Assembly (NCBI RefSeq): GCF_014483895.1
Contig: NZ_CP059987.1
Location: 1,922,001 to 1,986,000 of the forward strand
Origin: Protaetiibacter sp. SSC-01
GTDB lineage: Bacteria; Actinomycetota; Actinomycetes; Actinomycetales; Microbacteriaceae
Direction of reading: 5' to 3'
DNA: 64,000 nt
Position 1 is the stretch's first letter, and each line of letters begins with the position of its first letter. The notes under the pieces are model-generated. The model was not told where the DNA came from. It searched no databases and saw only the letters and a program-made list of their open reading frames with translations. Made by a program: the position numbers and the translations under genes. This document shows positions 37,017 to 45,296 of this stretch, in pieces.

Positions 37017-37072
37017 TTGACACCGGGAGCGCTCCCGGGATAGCGTCTCGCACCAACCGGGAGCGCTCCCGG
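37017..37072 (+). promoter_or_regulatory. ceb operon promoter with two CebR boxes
   Basis: TTGACA (37017-37022) and TAGCGT (37041-37046) are 18 bases apart. A perfect 16-base palindrome, CCGGGAGCGCTCCCGG, fills the spacer (37023-37038). An identical copy lies at 37057-37072, with centres 34 bases apart. The core GGGAGCGCTCCC equals the CebR operator core known from Streptomyces. Repression by occlusion of the spacer is expected, relieved by cellobiose-type inducers. Confidence 0.9.
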
Positions 37073-37152
37073 AAATGCCCGAAAACATCCGGACCCGAGC
37101 GCATACCGGCGGGCCCCCGCGCCTGAACCTTCACCGACACAAAGGAGTGACC

Positions 37153-38430
37153 ATGAGGACGACCCTGCGCGCACGCACCGCGCTCGGCATCGCCACCATC
37201 TCGAGCGTCGCGCTCATCGCGAGCGGCTGCGCCTCGGACGGCGGCAGTGGCGGCGAGGGTGGTGACATCACCCTCACCATCGCCACGTTCAACGACTTCG
37301 GCTACACCGACGAGCTGCTCAAGGAGTACGAGGCCGCGAACCCCGGCATCAAGATCGTTCACAACCGCGCCGCCACCAGCAACGACGCGCGAGCGAACTT
37401 CTTCCAGAAGCTCGGCGCCGGCTCGGGCCTCGCCGACGTCGAGGCGATCGAGGTGGACTGGCTGCCCGAGATGATGCAGTACTCCGACAAGCTCTTCGAC
37501 CTCACCGACGCATCCGTCGAGGGCCGCTGGCTCGACTGGAAGACCGCGGCGGCGACGGATGCCGACGGTCGCCTCGTCGGCTACGGCACCGACATCGGCC
37601 CCGAGGCGATCTGCTACCGCGCCGACCTGTTCGCAGAGGCCGGCCTCCCGACCGACCGCACCGAGGTCGCCGCCCTGCTCGAGGGCGACTGGGACCGCTA
37701 CTTCGAGGTCGGCCAGCAGTACGTCGACAAGACCGGCAAGGCCTGGTTCGACTCGGCCGGCGCCACCTACCAGGGCATGAGCAACCAGTTCACCAACTTC
37801 TACGAGGAGAACGACGGCACGGTCATCGCCACCGAGAACCCCGACGTCGAGGAGACGTTCCGCGCGGTGCTCGAGGCCTCGGCCGACCTGTCGGCGAAGC
37901 TCGGCCAGTGGTCGGACGACTGGTTCGGCGCCCTCTCGACCGGCGAGTACGCCACGATGCTCTGCCCCGGCTGGATGCTCGGCGTCATCTCGGGCAACGC
38001 GGCCGACACGACCGGCTGGGACATCGCCGACGTCTTCCCCGGCGGCGGTGGCAACTGGGGCGGCTCGTACCTGACCGTTCCCGCGCAGGGCAAGAACACC
38101 GAGGAGGCGAAGAAGTTCGCCGCCTGGCTGACCGCGCCCGAGCAGCAGATCAAGGCGTTCACGAACGCCGGCACCTTCCCGAGCCAGGTCGCCGCCTACG
38201 ACGACGCCGCGCTCACCGGGTCGATCAACGAGTACTTCAACAGCGCGCCCGTGGGCGAGATCCTCGCCAACCGCGCGAGCGCCGTGAACCCCGAGCCCCC
38301 CTTCAAGGGCCCGAAGTACTTCCAGATCAACGACGCCGCACAGCAGGCGCTCACCCGCGTGGAAGAGGGTCAGCAGACCATCGACCAGTCCTGGGAGCAG
38401 TTCGTCAGCGAGGTCGAAGCCCTCGGCTGA
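37153..38430 (+). CDS. cebE: Cellobiose/beta-glucoside ABC substrate-binding lipoprotein
   Basis: This 425-residue lipoprotein has the lipobox IASGC (Cys26) and an SBP_bac_1 domain: TLTIATFNDFGYTDELLKEY, ADVEAIEVDWLPEMMQYSD, GTDIGPEAICYRADLFAEAG and LCPGWMLGVIS. It captures cello-oligosaccharides outside the membrane. The assignment to Ceb rests on the operon order, the GH1 gene and the CebR boxes. The ribosome-binding site AAAGGAGTGACC is ideal. Confidence 0.88.
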   Translation: MRTTLRARTALGIATISSVALIASGCASDGGSGGEGGDITLTIATFNDFGYTDELLKEYEAANPGIKIVHNRAATSNDARANFFQKLGAGSGLADVEAIEVDWLPEMMQYSDKLFDLTDASVEGRWLDWKTAAATDADGRLVGYGTDIGPEAICYRADLFAEAGLPTDRTEVAALLEGDWDRYFEVGQQYVDKTGKAWFDSAGATYQGMSNQFTNFYEENDGTVIATENPDVEETFRAVLEASADLSAKLGQWSDDWFGALSTGEYATMLCPGWMLGVISGNAADTTGWDIADVFPGGGGNWGGSYLTVPAQGKNTEEAKKFAAWLTAPEQQIKAFTNAGTFPSQVAAYDDAALTGSINEYFNSAPVGEILANRASAVNPEPPFKGPKYFQINDAAQQALTRVEEGQQTIDQSWEQFVSEVEALG

Positions 38431-38435
38431 GGCCG

Positions 38436-38483
38436 CTGAGCTGAGCTGACACTGAGCTGAGCTAACACTGAGCTGAGCTGACA
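38436..38483. repeat. Three 16-bp tandem repeats after cebE
   Basis: Units CTGAGCTGAGCTGACA, CTGAGCTGAGCTAACA and CTGAGCTGAGCTGACA lie end to end, starting 6 bases past the cebE stop. One base differs in the middle unit. Confidence 0.9.
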
Positions 38484-38487
38484 CCCC

Positions 38488-38526
38488 TGCGGGGGCGGGC
38501 ACATGGATGGGATGCCCGCCCCCGCA
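38488..38526 (+). terminator. Hairpin between cebE and cebF
   Basis: Fourteen-base perfect arms (TGCGGGGGCGGGCA and TGCCCGCCCCCGCA) pair around an 11-base loop, with no T-tract. The hairpin is likely a partial terminator or message stabiliser that keeps cebE expression above that of the permeases. Confidence 0.6.
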
Positions 38527-38597
38527 CCACACCACCCGACCCTGCACCCGCATCCGCACCCGCACGCGGGCGGGCACCCACGCACCGAGGACTCTCC

Positions 38598-39557
38598 ATG
38601 ACCACGCACACCGCCGCACCGCCGCGGCGCCCGCGCGGCGGCTCACCGCTCACGGGCCGGCAGCGCTTCGCCAACTTCAGCTACAAGGCGACGCCCTACG
38701 TCTACATCTCGCCGTTCTTCATCCTGTTCGCGATCGTCGGCCTGTTCCCGCTGCTCTACACGGCCTACGTGTCGCTGCACCAGTGGAGCCTCATCGGGGG
38801 CGACGGCGGCTGGATCGCCTTCGACAACTACGCGGCGGTCCTCGGCGACAAGAAATTCTGGATCGCGCTCCGCAACTCGGTGAGCATCTTCCTGCTCTCC
38901 TCGGTGCCGCAGATCATTTTCGCGCTGCTCATCGCATCCGCTCTCGACACCAACCTCCGCGGCAAGACCTTCTGGCGGATGGGCGTGCTGCTTCCCTACG
39001 TCGTCGCACCCGTCGCGGTGGCCCTCATCTTCGGGCAGCTGTTCGCCGACCAGTTCGGTGCGATCAACAACCTGCTCGGCACGTTCGGCATCCCGCCCGT
39101 GCGCTGGCACGTCGACCCGCTCGCGAGCCACGTGGCGATCGCGACGATGGTGAACTTCCGCTGGACCGGCTACAACTCGCTCGTGCTGCTCGCCGCGATG
39201 CAGGCGATCCCGCGCGACTACTACGAGGCGGCCGTCATCGACGGCGCGGGGCGCATCCGGCAGTTCCTGTCGGTGACGATCCCCGGCATCCGCCCCACCC
39301 TCATCTTCGTCATCATCACCTCGACGATCGGCGGCCTGCAGATCTTCGACGAGCCGCGCCTTTACGACCAGTTCGGCCAGGGCGGCTCCGACTCGCAGTG
39401 GCTGACGCTCACCCTCTACCTCTACAACCTCGGCTGGGACCGCTTCGACTTCGGCAAGGCCTCGGCGGTCGCGTGGCTGCTGTTCCTCGTGATCGCGATC
39501 TTCGGCCTCGTGAACCTGCTGCTCTCGCGCCGCATCTCGACGGAAGGAACCCGCTGA
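38598..39557 (+). CDS. cebF: Cellobiose ABC permease, MalF-like
   Basis: This 319-residue inner-membrane permease has VYISPFFILFAIVGLFPLLY as first segment, EAA loop YYEAAVIDGAGRIRQFLSVTIP and six membrane segments. It follows cebE after the tandem repeats and hairpin, and overlaps cebG by one base (TGATG). No ATPase gene is in the operon, as in Streptomyces ceb, where MsiK serves several importers. Confidence 0.9.
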   Translation: MTTHTAAPPRRPRGGSPLTGRQRFANFSYKATPYVYISPFFILFAIVGLFPLLYTAYVSLHQWSLIGGDGGWIAFDNYAAVLGDKKFWIALRNSVSIFLLSSVPQIIFALLIASALDTNLRGKTFWRMGVLLPYVVAPVAVALIFGQLFADQFGAINNLLGTFGIPPVRWHVDPLASHVAIATMVNFRWTGYNSLVLLAAMQAIPRDYYEAAVIDGAGRIRQFLSVTIPGIRPTLIFVIITSTIGGLQIFDEPRLYDQFGQGGSDSQWLTLTLYLYNLGWDRFDFGKASAVAWLLFLVIAIFGLVNLLLSRRISTEGTR

Positions 39558-40468
39558 TGTCCGCCGGACCCGCACCCGCGCCCGTGCTCTCCCCCGCGCA
39601 GCTCGCGCGCAACCGCCGTCGACGGATGCGTCGGCTCACGGTCGCGCAGCGCAAGCCCGGCATCCTGGGCTACGCCTTCCTCGGGGCGGTGCTGCTCATC
39701 AGCATCCTGCCGCTGTACTGGTCGTTCCTCGTCGCGTCGGGCGACTCGACGTCGGCGCGCGACCCGAACCTCTCGTGGTTCCCGGGGGCGCACTTCATCG
39801 AGAACGCGTACGCCGCGATCACGAACCCGGCCGTCAACTTCTGGAAGGCGCTCGGCAACTCGCTCTTCGTCTCGGTGACGGTGTCGGCCTCCGTCGTGTT
39901 CTTCTCGACGCTCGCCGGCTACGCCTTCGCGAAGCTCAAGTTCAAGGGCCGCGGGCCGCTGCTCGTGTTCATCGTCGCGACGATGGCGGTGCCGACGCAG
40001 CTCGGCGTCGTGCCGCTCTACCTGCTCATGGCCCAGTTCGGCTGGATCGACAGCATGCAGGCGATCATCGTGCCGGCGCTCGTGAACGCGTTCGGGGTGT
40101 TCTGGATGACGCAATACATCTCGCAGGCGATCCCCGACGAGATCATCGAGGCGGCCCGTGTCGACGGTGCGAGCGCGTTCCGCTCGTTCTGGTCGATCGC
40201 CCTGCCGATCGCGCGGCCCGCCGCGACGATGCTCGCCCTCTTCACCTTCGTGGCGACGTGGACGAACTTCTTCTGGCCGTTCATCGTGCTCACGCCGCAG
40301 AACCCGACGCTGCCGGTGGCGCTCTCGCTGCTGCAGGCGAACTACTTCGTCGACTACTCGGTCGTGCTCGCGGGCACGCTCGTGGCGACCGTGCCGCTGC
40401 TCGTGCTCTTCGTGGTGGCCGGCAAGCAGCTCGTGACGGGCATCATGCAGGGGGCGGTGAAGGCGTGA
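39557..40468 (+). CDS. cebG: Cellobiose ABC permease, MalG-like
   Basis: This 303-residue membrane protein has a basic N-terminus (RNRRRRMRRLTVAQRK), then GYAFLGAVLLISILPLYWSF and EAA loop IEAARVDGASAFRSFWSIALP. It forms a heterodimer with the CebF-like protein. Its stop overlaps the GTG of the beta-glucosidase gene (GTGA), tying transport and hydrolysis together in translation. Confidence 0.9.
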   Translation: MSAGPAPAPVLSPAQLARNRRRRMRRLTVAQRKPGILGYAFLGAVLLISILPLYWSFLVASGDSTSARDPNLSWFPGAHFIENAYAAITNPAVNFWKALGNSLFVSVTVSASVVFFSTLAGYAFAKLKFKGRGPLLVFIVATMAVPTQLGVVPLYLLMAQFGWIDSMQAIIVPALVNAFGVFWMTQYISQAIPDEIIEAARVDGASAFRSFWSIALPIARPAATMLALFTFVATWTNFFWPFIVLTPQNPTLPVALSLLQANYFVDYSVVLAGTLVATVPLLVLFVVAGKQLVTGIMQGAVKA

Positions 40469-41931
40469 GCTCGCTCTCCTCTCCCGCTCTGTCCTCCCTT
40501 CCTCGCGACTTCGTGTTCGGGGCCGCCACCGCCGCCTTCCAGATCGAGGGCGCCGCGTGGACGGATGGCCGCCGCGACTCGATCTGGGACGCCTTCTGCC
40601 GCGTGCCCGGCGCCGTGATCAACGGCGACGACGGGTCGGTCGCGTGCGACCACTACCACCGCTACCCGGAGGACGTCGCGCTCATGAAGCAGCTCGGGCT
40701 CGACGCCTACCGCTTCTCGATCTCGTGGGCGCGCGTGGTGCCGGATGACGTGGCAGTGAACTCCGCGGGGCTCGCGTTCTACGACCGGCTGGTCGACTCG
40801 CTGCTCGAGGCCGGCATCCGTCCGTGGCCCACGCTCTACCACTGGGACCTGCCGCAGGCGCGGGAGGAGCTCGGCGGCTGGCCGGCGCGCGACACGGCGG
40901 AGCGGTTCGTCGAGTACGCGCTCGCCGTGCACGGTGCGCTCGGCGACCGGCTCGACACCTGGACGACTTTCAACGAGCCCTGGTGCTCGTCGTTCCTCTC
41001 CTACACGGCGGGGGCGCACGCGCCCGGGCGCCGATCGAAGGAGGACGGCGTGGCCGCGGGGCATCACCTGCTCCTCGCGCACGGCCTGGCCGCGCGCGAG
41101 TTGAAGGCCGCGGGGGCTGCACAGGTGGGCATCACGCTCAACCTCGCGCCTGTGCGCCCCCTGCGCGCCGACGACCCGGGCGACCTCGACGCCGTGCGCC
41201 GCATCGACGGGCAGTTCAACCGCTTCTTCCTCGACCCGCTGTTCCGGGGTGAGTACGCACAGGACCTGCGGGAGGATCTCGCGGGCCTCGGTCTCGAGAA
41301 CGTCGTGCACAGCGGCGACCTCGACGTCATCCGCGACTCGGCCGACTTCCTGGGCGTGAACTACTACCACGGTGAGACGGTGTCGGTGCTGCCGCCTGTG
41401 CAGGAGCAGAGGCAGGAGGCGCCGACCGAGCGCGAGACCGGCTCGCCGTTCCCCGCCGACGAGGGAATCCACTGGCATCCGACGGGCACCGCGGTGACGT
41501 CGATGGGCTGGGAGATCGAGCCCGACGGCCTCGTCGAGCTGCTCGAGCGTGTGCAGCGCGACTACACGGGCCCCGCCGGCATCCCCGTGTTCGTGACCGA
41601 GAACGGGGCCGCGTTCGACGACGAGGTCGCCGCCGACGGCTCGGTGCCGGATGCCGACCGCGTCGGCTTCCTGCGCGGCCACCTCGAGGCGGTCGCGGAG
41701 GCGCGCTCGCGCGGTGTCGACGTGCGCGGCTACTTCTACTGGTCGCTGCTCGACAACTTCGAGTGGGCGTGGGGGTACGAGAAGCGGTTCGGGCTCGTGC
41801 GGGTCGACTACGGCACGCAGCAGCGCACGCTCAAGCACTCGGCGCTCGCCTACCGCGAGCTCATCGCGGGCGCGCGTGCCGCATCCGCGGGGGCGTCGGG
41901 CCCGTCTGCTTCGGGCGCGTCGGTACGCTGA
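40465..41931 (+). CDS. bglC: GH1 beta-glucosidase
   Basis: This 488-residue family 1 glycoside hydrolase is cytosolic (no signal peptide). The acid/base glutamate is in TTFNEPW near residue 172 and the nucleophile in FVTENGAAF near 379. FVFGAATAAFQIEGA at the N-terminus and FYWSLLDNFEWAWGYEKRFG near the C-terminus are hallmark segments. It cleaves imported cellobiose or short cello-oligosaccharides to glucose. The C-terminal Ala/Ser/Gly tail is dispensable-looking. Confidence 0.93.
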   Translation: MSSLSSPALSSLPRDFVFGAATAAFQIEGAAWTDGRRDSIWDAFCRVPGAVINGDDGSVACDHYHRYPEDVALMKQLGLDAYRFSISWARVVPDDVAVNSAGLAFYDRLVDSLLEAGIRPWPTLYHWDLPQAREELGGWPARDTAERFVEYALAVHGALGDRLDTWTTFNEPWCSSFLSYTAGAHAPGRRSKEDGVAAGHHLLLAHGLAARELKAAGAAQVGITLNLAPVRPLRADDPGDLDAVRRIDGQFNRFFLDPLFRGEYAQDLREDLAGLGLENVVHSGDLDVIRDSADFLGVNYYHGETVSVLPPVQEQRQEAPTERETGSPFPADEGIHWHPTGTAVTSMGWEIEPDGLVELLERVQRDYTGPAGIPVFVTENGAAFDDEVAADGSVPDADRVGFLRGHLEAVAEARSRGVDVRGYFYWSLLDNFEWAWGYEKRFGLVRVDYGTQQRTLKHSALAYRELIAGARAASAGASGPSASGASVR

Positions 41932-41935
41932 TCCG

Positions 41936-42979
41936 GTGGCCAAGCCGACGACAGCCTCGCGTCGCCCCACCCTCGAGATGGTGGCCGCCGAGGCGGGGGT
42001 GACCCGTTCGACGGTGTCGCGTGCCCTCAACGGCGAGCCGGATGTGTCTGCCGCCACGATCGAGCACGTGCGGCAGGTGGCGGCGCGCATGGGCTACGTG
42101 CCGAACCGCGCGGCGAAGTCGCTCGCCTCGGCGCGGTCGATGGCGATCGCGCTCGTGATCCCGGAGCCCGGGCAGCTCGCGCTCGCCGACCCGCACCTCA
42201 TCTCGATCATGGCGGGGGTGTCGCGGCGCATCGAGCAGTCGGACTACCTGCTCAACCTCATGGTGTCGGGCGGCACGGGCTCGGCGGGTGCGGATGCCGC
42301 GCTCGGCTCGAAGCTGCAACGCTACCTCTCGAGCGGCGTGGTCGACGGCGTGCTCATCGCGTCGCAGCACACGCGCGACGAGTGGCTGCTGCACCTGCAC
42401 GACACCCTGCCGGTCGTCTTCGGCGGTCGCCCCTCGGCCCAGACCGACCCCCCGAACTACTTCATCGACGTCGACAACCGCGGCGCCGCCGCCGCGGCCG
42501 TGCAGCACCTCGTGTCGCTCGGCCGCCGTCGCATCGCGACGATCACGGGTCCCGCCGACATGTCGGCCGCATCCGACCGCCTCGAGGGGTGGCGGGACGC
42601 GTTGGGCTCGGCAGGGTTGCCCGCCGACCTGGAGATCCCGGGCGACTTCACCGCCGCATCCGGAACCGGGGGCGTTTCTCGGTTGCTTTCGTCTGCGCCG
42701 GACGTGGACGCGATCTTCGCCGCGAACGACGTGATGGGCGCGGCCGCGGTCGCCGCGCTGCTGGATGCGGGCCGCCGCGTGCCCGAGGACGTGGCCGTAG
42801 TCGGTTTCGACGACTCCTCCGCGGCGCTCACCGCGCGTGTGCCCCTCACGACCGTGAACCAGCCGTCGGAGCGCATGGGCGAGCTCATGGCCGACACCCT
42901 CCTCCGCATCCTCGCGGGTGAGAATGTGCCGGTGTCGACGGTGGTGGAGTCGCGCCTGGTGCGGCGGGCGTCGGCGTAG
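41936..42979 (+). CDS. cebR: LacI family repressor CebR
   Basis: This 347-residue regulator has a HTH at about residues 12-34 (LEMVAAEAGVTRSTVSRALN) and an effector domain with VVGFDDSSAALTARVPLTTV near the end. It is the last gene of the ceb operon and probably binds the two palindromes at 37.0 kb, releasing them in the presence of cellobiose. The start is GTG. A TACGCT box that overlaps the bglC stop codon ends 6 bases before it, so a separate leaderless transcript could supply the repressor. Confidence 0.88.
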   Translation: MAKPTTASRRPTLEMVAAEAGVTRSTVSRALNGEPDVSAATIEHVRQVAARMGYVPNRAAKSLASARSMAIALVIPEPGQLALADPHLISIMAGVSRRIEQSDYLLNLMVSGGTGSAGADAALGSKLQRYLSSGVVDGVLIASQHTRDEWLLHLHDTLPVVFGGRPSAQTDPPNYFIDVDNRGAAAAAVQHLVSLGRRRIATITGPADMSAASDRLEGWRDALGSAGLPADLEIPGDFTAASGTGGVSRLLSSAPDVDAIFAANDVMGAAAVAALLDAGRRVPEDVAVVGFDDSSAALTARVPLTTVNQPSERMGELMADTLLRILAGENVPVSTVVESRLVRRASA

Positions 42980-42991
42980 TCACGGCCACCA

Positions 42992-43567
42992 TTAGGAGCT
43001 GGCCTGCGAATACCCGGGCGTTCTCATCACCTTCGCGGCACCCGCGTTCCGTCGGCGCCGACGCTCAATTGCTGCCTTGACCGGGCGCGACACCCGGTAG
43101 AGGCTCCAGCGCGCTCGGTGCCGGCCAACCTTTCGGTACACGCGCGACCAGTACCAGCGTTCGGCTCCAGCCTTGATTGGCCATAGGACCGCGGGGGCGA
43201 CGAAGCCCGCTAGCACGAGCCACAAGGCCGGATCCTCCCATGCGCTGCCGACGTCCGGGTGCCCAAGCCTGTAGCTGATCCCAGCTAGTGCACCGGCTGT
43301 TGAAGTGACCACGAGGAGCAGAGCCGACATGCGGTAGACCCACTGGCGCGATATCAGCAGCCACACAACCACGCCGATCGCACCTACTGCCAGCCAGAGG
43401 ATGGCCTCGGGACTTTCAAGCCAACGCTGTGTCTGCCGAAGCAGCTCGATGCCCTGGACGTCGGCGGGAATGAGTGCGATGAGCGGTTCTCCGAATATTC
43501 GCATGAACACGCTCGTGGCGAGCGCCGACAGGATCGACACAAACACCACGCCGATGGCCCTAGACAT
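42992..43567 (-). CDS. Membrane protein of unknown function
   Basis: This 191-residue protein has about four hydrophobic segments (VVFVSILSALATSVFMRIFG, AILWLAVGAIGVVVWLLISR, SALLLVVTSTAGALAGISYR and LWLVLAGFVAPAVLWPIKAG). Its C-terminal third of about 60 residues is strongly basic and has an RRRRR run. No family was recognised. It converges on cebR with a 12-base gap and marks the left edge of the island. CATAAT lies 5 bases before the ATG, with no Shine-Dalgarno. Confidence 0.6.
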   Translation of the reverse strand: MSRAIGVVFVSILSALATSVFMRIFGEPLIALIPADVQGIELLRQTQRWLESPEAILWLAVGAIGVVVWLLISRQWVYRMSALLLVVTSTAGALAGISYRLGHPDVGSAWEDPALWLVLAGFVAPAVLWPIKAGAERWYWSRVYRKVGRHRARWSLYRVSRPVKAAIERRRRRNAGAAKVMRTPGYSQASS

Positions 43568-43775
43568 AGCTCATTATGAGAAGAGACCTCCGACATCCGC
43601 TGCTGGCGCGCCGCCGCGCGACCGCCGTCTCGGAGACCCCAATCCCGATACACCTGCGGGCCTACTGCTGTTTGACTGCGCAGCGTTCAGCAGCGCGTGT
43701 CGAGATCTGATCCAGGTGTAGCTGCCACCACAAAGCGGGGATTCGCCGCCAGGCTCCCGTCGCTAGCGTCAGGCC
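43568..43775. other. Intergenic stretch at the left of the defence island
   Basis: This 208-base divergent gap has visibly lower G+C than the core regions. Apart from the two start-proximal boxes (CATAAT and TAGCGT), no gene, repeat or tRNA was recognised. Confidence 0.5.
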
Positions 43776-44870
43776 ATGGCAGACCTCACCCCTGCGCAAC
43801 TCGCCCTCGAACTGGGCGTCACCGCTAAGCGCGTCCGCACGATCCTCCGCGCTCGCTACGGCACACTGCCATCGCACGAGACCCGCTGGCAGCTCACCGA
43901 CGAGCAGGCCGCGCACGTCCGCGCTGAGCTGGCAGGCAAGGCTAACGACTCAGACGCATGGCCCTTGGAACCCGGAGACGTCGTACTCCGCCGCGAGCTT
44001 CACGAGCGCTTCGGCGGCTCACGCCAGAACGGGATCGTCACGCTGCCGGGCCAGGACGACATCCTGATCTTCTCCGGCTCGGGCGGGTCAAGCCACGGCT
44101 ACGCGGTTCACGAGGGATACCGCGAGGACGGTTCCTTCGGCTACACCGGCGAGGGCCAGGTCGGCGACCAGGAGTTCCTGCGTGGCAACAAGGCGATCCG
44201 CGACTCCGCCGCCAACGGCAAGCGGCTTCAGCTCTTCACGGTCGAGGGAACGCGAGCCCAGTACGTCGGCGAGTTCACCACGGGCGAGCCCACCTACCGC
44301 GTCGAGACCATTCCGGATCGCAACGGCAGCCCGCGGAAAGGCATCATCTTCAACCTCGTTCCCGTGAGCGCTGACATGTCGCTCCTGGGCGAGCCCGAGG
44401 GGCCGCTGCTCAACGGTGCCGAGGTGCTGTCGTGGATGCCGCCGGACGCCTCCGACATCGTCATCGCGCAGACCGAAGAGGCGCCGCCAGGCGAACGCGT
44501 GGTGTCGCGCATCGAGATGCAACTGCAGGCGGACTTCGGCGAGTGGTCGCGCGAACGGAACGATCCGCCGTCGCGACTTCTCCTGCGATCCGACGGCGCC
44601 ACCATCGAACCCGATCTCTACCTCGCAGGGTCTGGCTTCATCGTCGAGGCGAAGAAGTCGATCAGCCGCAATCTCGTACGGACGGCGATCGGGCAGGTCC
44701 TGGACTACACGCATGTTGCCGAGCGACACGGAACGGCCGCACGGCCAATGGTGTTGCTCCCCGGCCGCCCCGCCCCCGACCTGATGACCCTCATGTCGAA
44801 GCTCGGCATCACGGTCGCGTTCCGCGGTGACGGTGACTTCGAGGTAGTGGAGCCCGCTAGCGCTGACTAA
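43776..44870 (+). CDS. Type IV-like restriction endonuclease: HTH, ScoMcrA-like SRA, PD-(D/E)XK
   Basis: This 364-residue protein has three regions. Residues 1-55 form a short HTH (LTPAQLALELGVTAKRVRTI), Lsr2-tail-like. Residues 65-170 match the SRA-like domain of ScoMcrA (GDVVLRRELHERFGGSRQNG, HEGYREDGSFGYTGEGQVGD, GNKAIRDSAANGKRLQLF). Residues 245-330 carry a PD-(D/E)XK nuclease signature: IEPDLYLAG (Asp280) and FIVEAKKS (Glu291, Lys293), then AIGQVLDYTH (Gln307). It should cut DNA bearing a modified base. TAGCGT lies 6 bases before the ATG. Its 3' end overlaps the convergent Nudix gene by 14 bases. Confidence 0.8.
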   Translation: MADLTPAQLALELGVTAKRVRTILRARYGTLPSHETRWQLTDEQAAHVRAELAGKANDSDAWPLEPGDVVLRRELHERFGGSRQNGIVTLPGQDDILIFSGSGGSSHGYAVHEGYREDGSFGYTGEGQVGDQEFLRGNKAIRDSAANGKRLQLFTVEGTRAQYVGEFTTGEPTYRVETIPDRNGSPRKGIIFNLVPVSADMSLLGEPEGPLLNGAEVLSWMPPDASDIVIAQTEEAPPGERVVSRIEMQLQADFGEWSRERNDPPSRLLLRSDGATIEPDLYLAGSGFIVEAKKSISRNLVRTAIGQVLDYTHVAERHGTAARPMVLLPGRPAPDLMTLMSKLGITVAFRGDGDFEVVEPASAD

Positions 44871-45249
44871 GCAGCCGGACAAACGGCACGTCGGGCTCCG
44901 CCCACTCGACACTCTCAAGGTCAGCGGGGTCGAGCCACTGGAGTTGATCGTGGTCGGTGCTGTGGGTGGGTAGTTCGGCCTGCGCGGTGGCGCGGTAGCA
45001 AGTCAGCCGGATGATTCGTTCACCAACGATCGTGTCGTGCGTGCCGAGCGAGGTCCCGACTCGGATGCGGGCGCCGAGCTCCTCAAGAATCTCGCGCTCA
45101 AGGGCCGCCGCCGGCTGCTCGCCCGGCTCGACCTTGCCACCCGGGAATTCCCACGCCCCGCCCGCGGCAATATCCGAGCGGCGCCTGCACGCAAGCACAC
45201 GGCCGTCCTCGAGGGTCAACACCGCGGCGACGACCTCGAGAACCTTCAC
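44857..45249 (-). CDS. Nudix hydrolase, MutT-like
   Basis: This 130-residue protein has the Nudix box GGKVEPGEQPAAALEREILEE (GX5EX7REUXEEXGU pattern) preceded by AAGGAWEFP, typical of MutT 8-oxo-dGTP pyrophosphohydrolases. LACRRRSDIAAGGAWEFPGG also fits that class. The start is GTG (VKVLEVVAAVL), with CATACT 7 bases ahead. It lies between the type IV-like nuclease gene (14-base convergent overlap) and the TspO-like gene. A nucleotide-cleansing role is likely. A defence role is not shown. Confidence 0.88.
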   Translation of the reverse strand: MKVLEVVAAVLTLEDGRVLACRRRSDIAAGGAWEFPGGKVEPGEQPAAALEREILEELGARIRVGTSLGTHDTIVGERIIRLTCYRATAQAELPTHSTDHDQLQWLDPADLESVEWAEPDVPFVRLLSQR

Positions 45250-45296
45250 GCGGTTCAGTATGTCGGGGCGGGAGCCGCGCCGCGCCTCCGAGCCCG

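Noticed and set aside
43568-43775. Attachment site or tRNA end at the left boundary of the island
   Set aside because: No tRNA, integrase or direct repeat shared with the right boundary was found here.
43776-44870. Link to phosphorothioate (Dnd) modification made in the same island
   Set aside because: No dnd or ssp genes were found. The SRA-like domain alone does not identify the recognised modification.
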